From a virus: a DNA stretch of 32,533 bases. Shown in pieces: positions 17,101-26,300 of the stretch. How positions within the stretch are numbered: position 1 is the first letter of the stretch; each line of letters begins with the position of its first letter. Made by a program: the position numbers and the translations under genes. The stretch covers positions 1-32,533 of IMG/VR virus record IMGVR_UViG_3300044630_008075; one strand, given 5' to 3'. A model generated the notes under the pieces. It saw only the letters and a list, made by a program, of their open reading frames with translations. It did not search any database and was not told where the DNA came from.

Positions 17101-18683
17101 CTATCGAATGTTGTAGTTGCAGTGTATGTTACTTTGTTATATGTAAAACCTGTGGTGTCAAATACCGCATATGTGTATGTTTTTTCACCTATAATAACAT
17201 CATAAATGTCTTTTTGTAAATCAAAACTTGCCGGCATTGATGTTACTTTGTAAACATACTCATCAATCTTTATAAGTGGTTCTGGTGCTCCTAAAAACTT
17301 TAAGAAAAAGTTAATTGATGACTTTGTTCCTTTTGATTTAAAAATATATGCTAAGTTTACAAGAAGTCTTCTGTAAAATTCGTATTCAGCTTCAATTAAA
17401 TTGTAACCATTTGATACCCCACCATAACTTGAATTAGTTCTGGAATAAAGTACTTCGTCTAATGACTTCTCATCAAATAATGGTACACCGGAAAGTCCAA
17501 TATTTTCCGCCAAATTCTTTAATAAAACATCAGGTAAGTTATTAATACCGTCATAACTTACATTTCTCATGTAAGCAATATTATCAATGAATTTTTTTAC
17601 ACTATCAAAACTTTGACCATATAATTGAAATACGCTTTGTGCCTTTTGGTCATCGGTATCAAATTCAAATAATTGTGGTGCGGCTAAAAATCTAACCATT
17701 AAGTTAGATTTGTAATCATCAATTTCATCTGATATTGAACTTAGATTACGAACATAACTTTCATAATCAATACCTGAAATTTGTACGTTCCAACCATCTG
17801 CACTTACCGGCCAGCTATATTGTACATTAACAAGAGACGTTTTACTGTTGTCCGAACTATCTCTCGGTACTTGGAAATTAGATGAATAAATTGGATTTGT
17901 ATCCCTATTCATTAATGATTCTTCCAAATCGTCCAATCCACTAAAAAATTCTTCGACCATACCATCGTTTGGTCTAAATAAAAGATTCGAACTATATGGT
18001 TGGGTATTGAATAATCTACCGGAAACAACAAATTTAATCTGATTGTTATTGTTTGGTTCGGAGTATTCAAGGATTGGATATGGTTCTCCGTCAACAATTA
18101 CAACATATTTTGTATATGACGAATAAAAATTTCTTATCTCATTTTCTGTTGCCGGTTTAATAATACTATTTGGAGTTATAAAAGCAATTTCAAATGGATT
18201 AAAAATTTTACTTCTTTCAACATAAAAAGTTGTTTTATTTAAATTTGTATCGTATGTTACATTTAATGCACTATATATACTATTACCGATAGGACTATTG
18301 GTATCAACATAAAATCCAGCAGGAAATTTATTTATTATTTTTTCTATTGAAACTAATATTCTACTTTTTAAAGAACCAAATAACGATTTATCCGCATTTT
18401 TTTTGTTTGATTTGAATTTAATCTCATCACTTCTTTTTTTAGAAACAGATTGGTTAGTGGTTGGAGCACCACTTTCCTCTTTTAATGTATCTAATGTTAA
18501 AAATTTAGAAAATGGATTTGTTTTGAAAGTTTTTGCATCCTTTTCGGGAATCACTTTGTCTAACTCAAAGACAGTATTAGTAAGCGCAGATGTTCCGTCA
18601 GTAATTTGTCTACCAACTAAAAAATCACTAAATGTTTCAGCTCCACTAGCTACTTGGCTAGGTACTTTCCTTTTTACTGTCAT
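14136..18683 (-). CDS. Large baseplate/tail protein with Thr/Pro C-terminal tails
   Basis: 1,515 residues. The ATG at 18683 overlaps the previous stop as TAATG, which fixes the start. Residues ~430-470 (YRRLLVNLAYIFKSKGTKSS, then FLKFLGAPEPL) resemble the Arg...Lys-Gly-Thr segment of P2 gpI-type baseplate proteins. This fits a large baseplate wedge or fibre-attachment role but is a weak similarity. The middle is rich in Tyr, Asn, Thr and Gly with scattered Cys, suggesting beta-sandwich repeats. Residues ~1405-1447 are a Thr/Pro linker (PSPTPTRTVTPTVTP...), followed by a small domain with three Cys and a terminal run of TP repeats. The linker words match those of the giant gene downstream. Likely the structural neighbour or attachment partner of that fibre; this is inference from order and shared sequence. 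Confidence 0.8.
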   Translation of the reverse strand: MTVKRKVPSQVASGAETFSDFLVGRQITDGTSALTNTVFELDKVIPEKDAKTFKTNPFSKFLTLDTLKEESGAPTTNQSVSKKRSDEIKFKSNKKNADKSLFGSLKSRILVSIEKIINKFPAGFYVDTNSPIGNSIYSALNVTYDTNLNKTTFYVERSKIFNPFEIAFITPNSIIKPATENEIRNFYSSYTKYVVIVDGEPYPILEYSEPNNNNQIKFVVSGRLFNTQPYSSNLLFRPNDGMVEEFFSGLDDLEESLMNRDTNPIYSSNFQVPRDSSDNSKTSLVNVQYSWPVSADGWNVQISGIDYESYVRNLSSISDEIDDYKSNLMVRFLAAPQLFEFDTDDQKAQSVFQLYGQSFDSVKKFIDNIAYMRNVSYDGINNLPDVLLKNLAENIGLSGVPLFDEKSLDEVLYSRTNSSYGGVSNGYNLIEAEYEFYRRLLVNLAYIFKSKGTKSSINFFLKFLGAPEPLIKIDEYVYKVTSMPASFDLQKDIYDVIIGEKTYTYAVFDTTGFTYNKVTYTATTTFDRVGYPVDEITGLPRRALNTTENIFFGAGSGWYDNTLSHRSPSILDTENSILTGRTKTIKTKNKPYTYGEDYFDNFRTLPGLDTGYGLTPVIDNKKGSNVEDDSSLILQRKNIGAYISSSRAVDYDIFRKGRELELSFGSNTLHPQTGITFAQFIDSAVNKLVFNSNKIRYKKNYIQLEDVYSDYFSQTGFTSYHFIDSYEFIDRLSPYWAQLLEQIIPSTTLWTGGNLIENNVLGRPKYQYKLDCQPLQFIEELYPDFETVIEEDLETLIGEENNFRDLVSITGVSYYPIIEIDGIIFTGDTITVSGSTSYSGVSAQLFNYPSFPQTGCTDLNTSTTVLPLICNYKDYLEPDVNTIETLWVVSLIDLIDNVVNKSVTGYTAGYENYAPYTAATSGSTYEWEYKPLITYEFFTDVDGKKKIKFSSIKYGVRDCSVKDYFDYRFESEYNVTKNSDKISVEVTTNGDYYCVNPEYCQLVTDLYIEVIGSTKVGVQNGTNWSYYIYANCVNGYNENADIYIEKVSDCVFKITGVTDTDIIDFNIIDGANKEVKFRIEGLTAKVEHDPCGKSHNEIFQISGYQGSSGNTISTLTGSTYCDNYTGYTIQPKVEYKSNFDYGLKCDSIVLTMASGVTINNTTTRYNIESYITGGTIVEKSVCDLSVGEYILSADYTPCSGFTNQNLQDGIVSGYSSTFTYTKLQVTDKECLSSVKKSLITGLTSNGDYEIFEVLPNTELRVYTNRLIEDYGQITNSIYHFDDRFPEELQIKPENFIDPCCDHGKELYNHGDYLINQYGELIEVINVDLNYCNSDLYFNLNFKKNNVDLNVEHVVVFDGNSDQQILMRHKYNVHPNIDFNLGQYYTDPTWCPTPPSDSSLDDFPFECIIPSPTPTRTVTPTVTPTRTITPTLTITPTTSVTPTPTTASIYYAKFCSNGIVIEGNNGASCAEIEAAALILYPNLTNFVCQANSAPANPTCITPTPTPTPTPTPTTTP

Positions 18684-19600
18684 TATTCTGTTATAGTGTC
18701 AAAGTTTAAGGTTTCATCGACATTTGTTCTTTCTTCACGAACTTCATATAATGTTTCGTTAAATTCATCTTTAACTTCATAAAGATTGTATTGTCTGTAG
18801 ATGTTATTATTATTATCGTAAATAGTGTAAACACCTTGAGAGACCGCCTTACTTTGATTACCGTACAATGCGTGTGCAAGTGTTGAAGCATCATGTTCAA
18901 CCATTTCAATTTCAACAGTTGTCGGGTTGAAATATGTATTGGTTAAAATAATCTTTTGAGATGGTGTACCAATAAATGGAACGGTATTAGGTTTATTTGT
19001 TGGTGCCGATGAAGGTGTTACAGTTAAAAACATTAAGTTACTAACTTGTTCACTATATTGATATCTTATTGCTTTTTGTGATGTACTCGTTAAATTAGAA
19101 ACAATTGGCGTGCAATAGAAAGATGAAGTTACAATTCTATAAAAGTTTGGTATTTTTTTATTGTCAGCTGAATTTATATATTCAATTCTATATCCAACTA
19201 ATCCTTGTGGTGTAAATTTATTTCTATCAGCCGCAGGAACATTACTAAGGTCAATAATTAAACCTCTTACCGATGGTAAAGATGCTAAAATACCACAATC
19301 AGTTATTGAAGTTCTTATTTGTTTAGGTCTAACGTGAAGTGTGTAGATACCTAAATCAGAAAAATCTGTGGCTGATAATTTTAAATTGTATAATCCACCC
19401 AATATTTCATTATTAGGTGCTGCGGTATCATCTGTTGTTTCTGAATTGTGAAAAACAGGTGTCAATACATCGGAAGAACTTAATCTTTTCAATGTAACTT
19501 CAGACGTACTGCTTCTATCTGAAACATAATGAAAGTAAATTTCAATGTCTTCAGGTGACACATCCGCTGGTCTTATTATTCCGTAACTTCCTACTGCCAT
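18683..19600 (-). CDS. Tail/baseplate structural protein, unrecognised family
   Basis: 305 residues starting MAVGSYGIIRPADVSPEDIE. Only an A-rich stretch ending AAAAAAGA precedes the ATG, with no clear Shine-Dalgarno. The protein is soluble-looking, with no signal or membrane segment and a mixed beta composition (YTLHVRPKQIRTS, VTPSSAPTNKPN). The C-terminus is acidic (EVREERTNVDETLNFD). It follows the 387-residue gene by 25 bases and overlaps the next gene by one base (TAATG), which places it in the baseplate operon. I do not recognise the family. A structural role is assigned from context alone. Confidence 0.65.
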   Translation of the reverse strand: MAVGSYGIIRPADVSPEDIEIYFHYVSDRSSTSEVTLKRLSSSDVLTPVFHNSETTDDTAAPNNEILGGLYNLKLSATDFSDLGIYTLHVRPKQIRTSITDCGILASLPSVRGLIIDLSNVPAADRNKFTPQGLVGYRIEYINSADNKKIPNFYRIVTSSFYCTPIVSNLTSTSQKAIRYQYSEQVSNLMFLTVTPSSAPTNKPNTVPFIGTPSQKIILTNTYFNPTTVEIEMVEHDASTLAHALYGNQSKAVSQGVYTIYDNNNNIYRQYNLYEVKDEFNETLYEVREERTNVDETLNFDTITE

Positions 19601-19625
19601 TCTTTTTTATTAATAAATATTATTT

Positions 19626-20789
19626 TTATTGTTTTCGGACATTAAAATATCCATTTCCGTAAATATCCAACTCTCCGGTGTTATCTAACTCAGATAATCT
19701 TAGACTTTTCTCTAAAACTCCTTGTTTTCCTCTCTCAACAAAAATGTCAGAATATATTACCGGTTCATCAATGAATCCTAAGAAGTGTTCATTTCTTGTT
19801 ATCATTGTATTAAACACTTCTTCTTTAGTGTAACCAGAGGTTGTACCTGTAATTGTTGTGATTCCATCATCAAAATCTTGATAATATAATCCATCAATAG
19901 TGTATCCACTATAATTATTTCCATCAATTGTTGTCCCCGTTGTTACACCACTATAAACATTTGAACCATATTGTTTTTTCTCATCAATTCTACTTCTCGA
20001 TATTGCAGCATAATTAAATGTAGTATAACCCGTATTGTTAGTGTAATCCAAATTATTTAAATAATTAAGACTCACACCAGATAATGTTGTATAAGGTACT
20101 GTGAATCCTGAAAATGTTCCAAGTGGATTTGTAACGGTAGTATTTGAAGGGACTTTAATTAGTTTTTTAGTTTCGAACTTAGTCCACGGTGTATCGATTG
20201 ATACCGATAACGTGTACCCTGAAGATGTGGAATATGTTTTACTAGCTGAAAGTATATCCGTTGTTAAAATACTTGTTGTATTATCACCCCAATTCACGGT
20301 AAAGTCAATATCATGTATTTCAGATACCTTACTGGTATCAATGGTATTATAAACCGTTACAGTATTTCCAGATTGTATGTAAGAGAAGTTACAAATTTGT
20401 TCAACTTGTTCAAGTTCACCACTAAATCCAACCATAACACCCATCTCATCAATTTTTGATTCCAAAAATATTGGTAAATAATGGTCACCATACGCTTGTG
20501 GTTTAGTTATTGATTGCCACCCAAATAATTCTATAGTTAAATCACAACCTGTATCTCCATATGATAATGTAGATATTGTTGCTCCCGTCCAAATATAGTA
20601 ACCGATTGCTACGTTACTTGATGCATTATAAATTATTTCACCATCCGGCGGAGGTAATGTTTGTGAGTCTGACCATGGAACTAAATTACCAAACGAGTCA
20701 TACCAATAAGGACTTGTTAGTGAATTTAAATTCACATTCAATATTGTCCTTCTTAGTATTTGATGTATATTATCTCCTTTTGGTTTCAT
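19626..20789 (-). CDS. Tail structural protein with a PKD-like beta domain
   Basis: 387 residues; the ATG at 20789 overlaps the upstream stop (TAATG). Residues ~160-203 read VNWGDNTTS...SASKTYSTSSGYTLSVSI, the WGDG...Y...G-Y-x-L-x-V layout of PKD/Ig-like beta-sandwich domains often found in extracellular adhesins and phage fibres. The region around residues 250-320 is rich in Tyr, Gly and Thr (SGVTTGTTIDGNNYSGYT). The C-terminal section (IFVERGKQGVLEKSLRLSE) is more conserved in appearance and may be the docking part. Likely a baseplate-peripheral or fibre-network protein. The domain call is from pattern only. Confidence 0.65.
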   Translation of the reverse strand: MKPKGDNIHQILRRTILNVNLNSLTSPYWYDSFGNLVPWSDSQTLPPPDGEIIYNASSNVAIGYYIWTGATISTLSYGDTGCDLTIELFGWQSITKPQAYGDHYLPIFLESKIDEMGVMVGFSGELEQVEQICNFSYIQSGNTVTVYNTIDTSKVSEIHDIDFTVNWGDNTTSILTTDILSASKTYSTSSGYTLSVSIDTPWTKFETKKLIKVPSNTTVTNPLGTFSGFTVPYTTLSGVSLNYLNNLDYTNNTGYTTFNYAAISRSRIDEKKQYGSNVYSGVTTGTTIDGNNYSGYTIDGLYYQDFDDGITTITGTTSGYTKEEVFNTMITRNEHFLGFIDEPVIYSDIFVERGKQGVLEKSLRLSELDNTGELDIYGNGYFNVRKQ

Positions 20790-21589
20790 TATTTAATTCT
20801 TTCGTAAAATCTTATTGGTGACCCCGTTTTCCCAATTCTTGAACCTTGAGTTCCGTAAAAATCAAATACTTGATATGAAAAATCAGTTCTTTGAATTATC
20901 ACTTTATAGTATATATGATTCTCTTCCACAATAGGTGTTGACGAAGAAAGAGTTTGGTTTACAAAATCTATAACCGTACCATCTTTTGCGTTATAAAATT
21001 TTGCGGTCATATAAAATGTGTTACCCGTTATTGATGTTCCCTCAAATGGTGAATCATCTTCAAACCAGAAAAAATACATATTTTCTGTATTTCTATAGTT
21101 TGAACCCGTAAACACGGGGAAATATATAAATTCATTTAATGGTGACGTTCCACCTGTATAAAACATTTTTTCACCCAATGGTAATGATAAATTCTTAGCA
21201 AATACCATTCTTCTATTTGTTTGATTTGGTGCATCCCCATTTGGTGTTTTGTAAAACTCTAATCTAAAAAAACTTTCAGTAGATTGTTTTAACATTTTAT
21301 AGTTTTCTATTAATGTTAAACCGGTTGCTTCATAATCTTGGGTGTATGTTCCACCACTATTTAAAAAATAAAAATAAAACCATATGTCAGTTTGTTGAAT
21401 GTTGTTTGTTGATAGATATGGTTCATGTATAAATCTAACGGTTTCATAGTTTTCAGTTGGATTAATAATACTATATAGTATTTCTCTATCCATTTCTTCT
21501 GCGGCATCACTCCAACCTAAATCAGTTTTAAATTCCTGAGTTTGGGTGAGTAATATGTTTTGGTCGATATCTTTTACTAAAATTTCCAT
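20789..21589 (-). CDS. Tail/baseplate structural protein, unrecognised
   Basis: 266 residues starting MEILVKDIDQNILLTQ. I chose the ATG at 21589, which shares a base with the upstream TAA (TAATG), over a TTG two codons earlier, because the same overlap occurs at three other junctions here. The protein is rich in aromatic residues and Thr/Gly (IWFYFYFLNSGGTYTQDYEA; YFFWFEDDSPFEGTSITGN), consistent with a beta-rich virion protein. It has no signal peptide, membrane helix or catalytic motif I can name. Its role is inferred from its place between two other coupled tail genes. Confidence 0.62.
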   Translation of the reverse strand: MEILVKDIDQNILLTQTQEFKTDLGWSDAAEEMDREILYSIINPTENYETVRFIHEPYLSTNNIQQTDIWFYFYFLNSGGTYTQDYEATGLTLIENYKMLKQSTESFFRLEFYKTPNGDAPNQTNRRMVFAKNLSLPLGEKMFYTGGTSPLNEFIYFPVFTGSNYRNTENMYFFWFEDDSPFEGTSITGNTFYMTAKFYNAKDGTVIDFVNQTLSSSTPIVEENHIYYKVIIQRTDFSYQVFDFYGTQGSRIGKTGSPIRFYERIK

Positions 21590-23367
21590 TAACAATCAAA
21601 TTTATCAAATTTCTTAATTCCATCATTTTTATTTGTGTAAAGTCTTTCATTACGTAAATAGAAATTTATATCATTTTTTACATAATGGGTATAGTTCATA
21701 AATGGAAAATTAGTACCAAAACCATCCGGGTCAATAAACCCATGGTCATATAAATCATGCCACTTCCACAATCTTTCATCTTCAGAATACTTTGCATTTT
21801 GTGGTAAACCATAAATGTCATTTGTTGTTGATGATTCAACGTATGGTGAAAGTTGTCTAAGTTTAACTCTATAGTGTGGTTGGTAATAAATTCCCGTTTT
21901 ATTTGTTGGTGATGCACCAGAATAATAGTCACTATCTTCCTGATAATAATCAAAAATATTAGTTGGATTTGAAAATTTATGGAAAGCTTCACTAACTACT
22001 CTTTCTTTTAATTCATATTCGTTATATTCAATAAACGCTCCCGTTAAAATAGTATTCAAAGGTAATTCGGTACCACCTGTAAAATTAAAAGTAGTTGAGG
22101 CTACGGTTCTAGAAAAACCTGTCGTTGGGATTGTTGTTTCAATTGAAGATGAACCGTTAAAGTGTTCATCAGCCCACGAATCGTGAAAGTTAAATTTAAA
22201 TCCAACTTTTGGTGGATAATCAAAATAACCATTCGCATTAATTAGAACAACCGTAACATACACTTCAGTTGGAAGGTATCCTAAATTATTTGTCAATCCG
22301 GTTAAAACAAATGAATTTTTGAAATCGTATATTAATGATTCCATTCTATTTCTTTCAACTAAGTAATCGTTTGTACCGGCACTGTTTTCCAATAAAAGTT
22401 TTCTTTCATTTTCCCATATTGGAGATTCAAAACCAACTTTATCGAGTATATAATCTTTTTCTTCTGTTAATGTTTTGTGTTTATGGACATAATATGTTGA
22501 GGTTGTTCCTGTAATATTATTTCTATCAATACATCTTTTACCTAACACAACAGTTGATAGTGTTGTTCCGGATGGCATCTCGGATTTATTAATTTCTAAA
22601 ACAAATTTTTCAGAACGAAAAAATGAGTCACCAACACTATTGATAGAGAATGTTCTACCTGAAACAGGAACACTATTATCTAAAGTACCACCAGATATCG
22701 TTATGTATTCACCAGCAATCATACCGTGTTCAACGGGACATATTAGTGTATAAGTGTTACCATTATCAGTAACTCTAAAAGGTATCCCATCACCTGAAAC
22801 AAAACTATAAACGGTATTACCACTTAATGTGTATTTTATTGGAAATTGGGTATCCCCTGAATAAACATAACTTAAATAAATGTTCCAATTATGATAAGGA
22901 GCTTCAATAGATGAGATTGATTGATGTGGGTTAGTTCCTGTTAATTGTATATTAGGTGTGTAGAAATCAAGGTTTGATGTTCCACCCGTTATTAAATTAA
23001 CTTCTCTATAAACGTCTTTTCTTAAAAATGCAAATTCATCATATGGTAAGAACCCAATAAACTTACTAGATGCACCGGGAGGTATTGCACTACCGTCACC
23101 AACCAAATAAAGTCTCTCTTGTAATGTGTCATATAAAGTTTCACCACTATACATGTTTCTAAAAACCATTTTTAATTTACCATGGATTTTATAATTAGGA
23201 CTTTCATTTCTTTCTTTTGCAAAAAGAACTGAGTTGTCGAGTATAATTGTTCTATCACCTTCCCTTAAAAGATTTCTACTCTCGTCTAAACCTAAACGAA
23301 TATTTAAATCTTCCTCGGATGAACCAAAAAACTTTTTAGATGGTAATATGATTTTTTTCTTTTCCAT
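21589..23367 (-). CDS. Tail/baseplate structural protein, unrecognised
   Basis: 592 residues; the ATG at 23367 overlaps the preceding TAA (TAATG). The N-terminus is basic (MEKKKIILPSKKFFGSSEED). A beta-rich body follows, with repeated Thr/Gly/Ser turns (YTLSGNTVYSFVSGDG, ITISGGTLDNSVPVSG). The protein ends near a Tyr/Asn/Lys-rich stretch (HYVKNDINFYLRNERLYTNK). No enzyme motif or membrane segment is visible. The size and cassette position suit a baseplate wedge or peripheral component. The family is not recognised. Confidence 0.62.
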   Translation of the reverse strand: MEKKKIILPSKKFFGSSEEDLNIRLGLDESRNLLREGDRTIILDNSVLFAKERNESPNYKIHGKLKMVFRNMYSGETLYDTLQERLYLVGDGSAIPPGASSKFIGFLPYDEFAFLRKDVYREVNLITGGTSNLDFYTPNIQLTGTNPHQSISSIEAPYHNWNIYLSYVYSGDTQFPIKYTLSGNTVYSFVSGDGIPFRVTDNGNTYTLICPVEHGMIAGEYITISGGTLDNSVPVSGRTFSINSVGDSFFRSEKFVLEINKSEMPSGTTLSTVVLGKRCIDRNNITGTTSTYYVHKHKTLTEEKDYILDKVGFESPIWENERKLLLENSAGTNDYLVERNRMESLIYDFKNSFVLTGLTNNLGYLPTEVYVTVVLINANGYFDYPPKVGFKFNFHDSWADEHFNGSSSIETTIPTTGFSRTVASTTFNFTGGTELPLNTILTGAFIEYNEYELKERVVSEAFHKFSNPTNIFDYYQEDSDYYSGASPTNKTGIYYQPHYRVKLRQLSPYVESSTTNDIYGLPQNAKYSEDERLWKWHDLYDHGFIDPDGFGTNFPFMNYTHYVKNDINFYLRNERLYTNKNDGIKKFDKFDC

Positions 23368-26300
23368 TATTCAGCAGATGGAAACGCACCTTTTGGTCCG
23401 AATCTTTCAATAAATTTATCAACCGCAGTTTTTCCGGGTCTCAATCCAAAATAAAATAAGAATGGTGTGGATAATATTTGTTTATTACCAGTGTAATTAT
23501 TCAAGGTTGGTTTAATAATATAAGTAACTCCCGATAATGACCATGGGGTTGGACTCCAACCTCCAGCATTGCCCACTCTTGTCCAAAGAGTACCCGCGGT
23601 TGGTTGATAAAACGGTGGGTTTGTTGTTGCACCTGTTGATGTTGCGTAAAGATACGTGAACCCCTCATATTGGTTATTATAACTTAAATGGTCATCAGCT
23701 GCGGGAAAAAAATCTTCCTCATCAAAACTACCTTCATTTAAATCGGGTCCATCAAATGTGATTCCACCATATTCCTTTGTCATTGGGAAAAGAACATAAT
23801 TATATGTATTATCAGTAAATCCTGTAAACTTATAATTATATGTCATCCCTTGTAAATCATTTTTAATTACACCGCCAAAATCCCAAAATTGACTAACACC
23901 TTCCCCAAAACCTTCACCTTTTTTATCCCAATAAAGGAACGGTATTGGTTGTGATGATTCTGTTAATCTGCCCGGTTCATTTAAACAAACCCTAATTCTA
24001 TATCCGTCCTGACCTAAAGCAAAATTAATTGGTAAAGGACCGTTGGGTGTTCCCGCTTCGGATTCAAAAAGAGTGGGATAATTATCAGGGTCAACAATTA
24101 ATGGAGAATACGCCCCATAATTTCTATCTTGTAAATCAAATTCTTGAATGCCAGATTCATTGTTAATTGATATTAATTGTAAAATATCTCCATTCATAAC
24201 TAAATCTCTACTGTCATTTGTTGGTAGTGGTATTGTAATAGTTGTACCCGTTGTAGGGTTCATGAAAAAATCTTTATAATTATAGGTAAGGTTAGTATCC
24301 ATTCTATAATTAATATATAACCCTAACATCTCTTTAAAACTTTGAAATGATGTTGCACCCACACTTCTTACAACGGAACAATTTGGGTCTAACGATGGGT
24401 CAACACAAATTTCTTTAATAAACTCATCTCTTGGACCTAGGTCAACAACAGTTGTTGGGTGACCAAGTGTTGTTATTTCGTCACTATTAATTCTTTTTAA
24501 TGAGAAGTTTGTACCATTAAATTTTGTTGACCTGTAATAAAATCTTTTAACTGCTGTTTTTGTTGATTCTTCCTGTACCTTAAAATATAATAGGTTTTCA
24601 CAGTATCTCGTACCGGCATAACTCAAGTCTAAATTTTCCTCATCGTCCCATCTAACCTTTGCTTTAAATGGAAACATATATAATGAACCCGTTAACCAAT
24701 TGTCAACAAATGAATAATTGGCAATACCTTCACAGAACACTTTACCAACTAATTTTCTTCTAGCATATTCTTTAATTGCACTAAAATTCTTAGGCCAATT
24801 TGTTGATGTGTTACCGGCTGCCGGTATAATAGTGAATATACCAAATCTAAATTCTGAAAATCCACTTTTTGTATTTAATGAACTAGCACATGAATTACAT
24901 GCATTTGCACCACCACCCATATCATTTAAAATTTGACCAACGGGAATATCTGACCCAAAACACACATCACCGGTGGTGATTGTTAATCCACTATATGGAA
25001 CATTTACGTTTGCTGCACAATATGTACCTGTGGAAATATTTTCATCATATACCGTATTATAGCTTTTACATCCTTCAGGTAAACTACTGGTATCTAATCC
25101 ACTTCCTGAAGTTCCACCTGTTAGTGGTAAACTAATACTATATATTTCATACGTTATTCCCGACCAAACATAATCTACCGGAGATGGTCCCGCACTATCC
25201 CATTTTAACCATAAACTTGTACTAGATGTATCAACATGTTGATATCCACTAGGTGAACAAGTGTAACCTGAAATAAATAAATTATTATACCCACCTGTTG
25301 TGCCACTTGAGGATAAAAGTGCTAAATCCGCCGAAGTAGCATATGCGTATGGGAGATATCCCGTTATTTTAATGATGTATTGTTGTGGTGGAGATAATAA
25401 AGTGTTATTATATATTGTAGTAATAGTTTGTGGAATTGTTCCTCCAGAAGTATATGATGCAACTCCTCCGTTAAGATATAATTCTCTTTCTGAACCGTCA
25501 TTATCACAGGTATTTGGAAAAACGGTGACTCTACTTGATGTTGTACATGTACCAATCACAGATTTAGAACCGTTTCCACCGGAAATTTGTGTTACCACAA
25601 CCCCTCCCATACCTTGCCTAACACATCTTGTTGTTGAGGTGCTACCACTAGTAAGTGTTACCGTTGAAAGGGCGTTTGTGTCACAATCATAGTAATCAAA
25701 TTTAGTTGAGCCTGATGTTGTTGGTTTATTAAATTGATATTGTTCACACTCTAAAAATAAAGTTAATTTATCTCTAACGGCAATACCCCCACCAACTTTA
25801 TTGTATTTTAAAGATGGGTCAATATTACTAGGGTTTTCAACTGTGGGTGTAGAATCCAAAACTTCATCACAGGATTCACATTCGGGATATGTGACAACAC
25901 CTAAACTAACAGTTCCCGCTCTTTGTAAACTTTCAACAATATCTTCAAAAAATTGAAATCGACCAAATTCAAATATTGTTCTACCAAAGGCTCGGATTCT
26001 AAAATATAAATTATCATAAAGCCATTGGAAAGGAAGTATAAGAATTTGTATTGCACCAACATAAGCGGTGTATATTATTCTTTCAAATACATTTATTATT
26101 ATGGCCAATAAAATTGCAAATGAGAATTTTCTAAATGCAAAATTTGTGGGTGGTGTTAATACACTACTTTCACAATCATCATCTTCTTTAGGTGAAATTT
26201 CTTTTATTCCTAAGAAATTACCTCTACTAACAAATGAACCACCACCATATTGTCCACCCATATAGGATGAAACACCATATACTTTATTGTATGTGAATCT

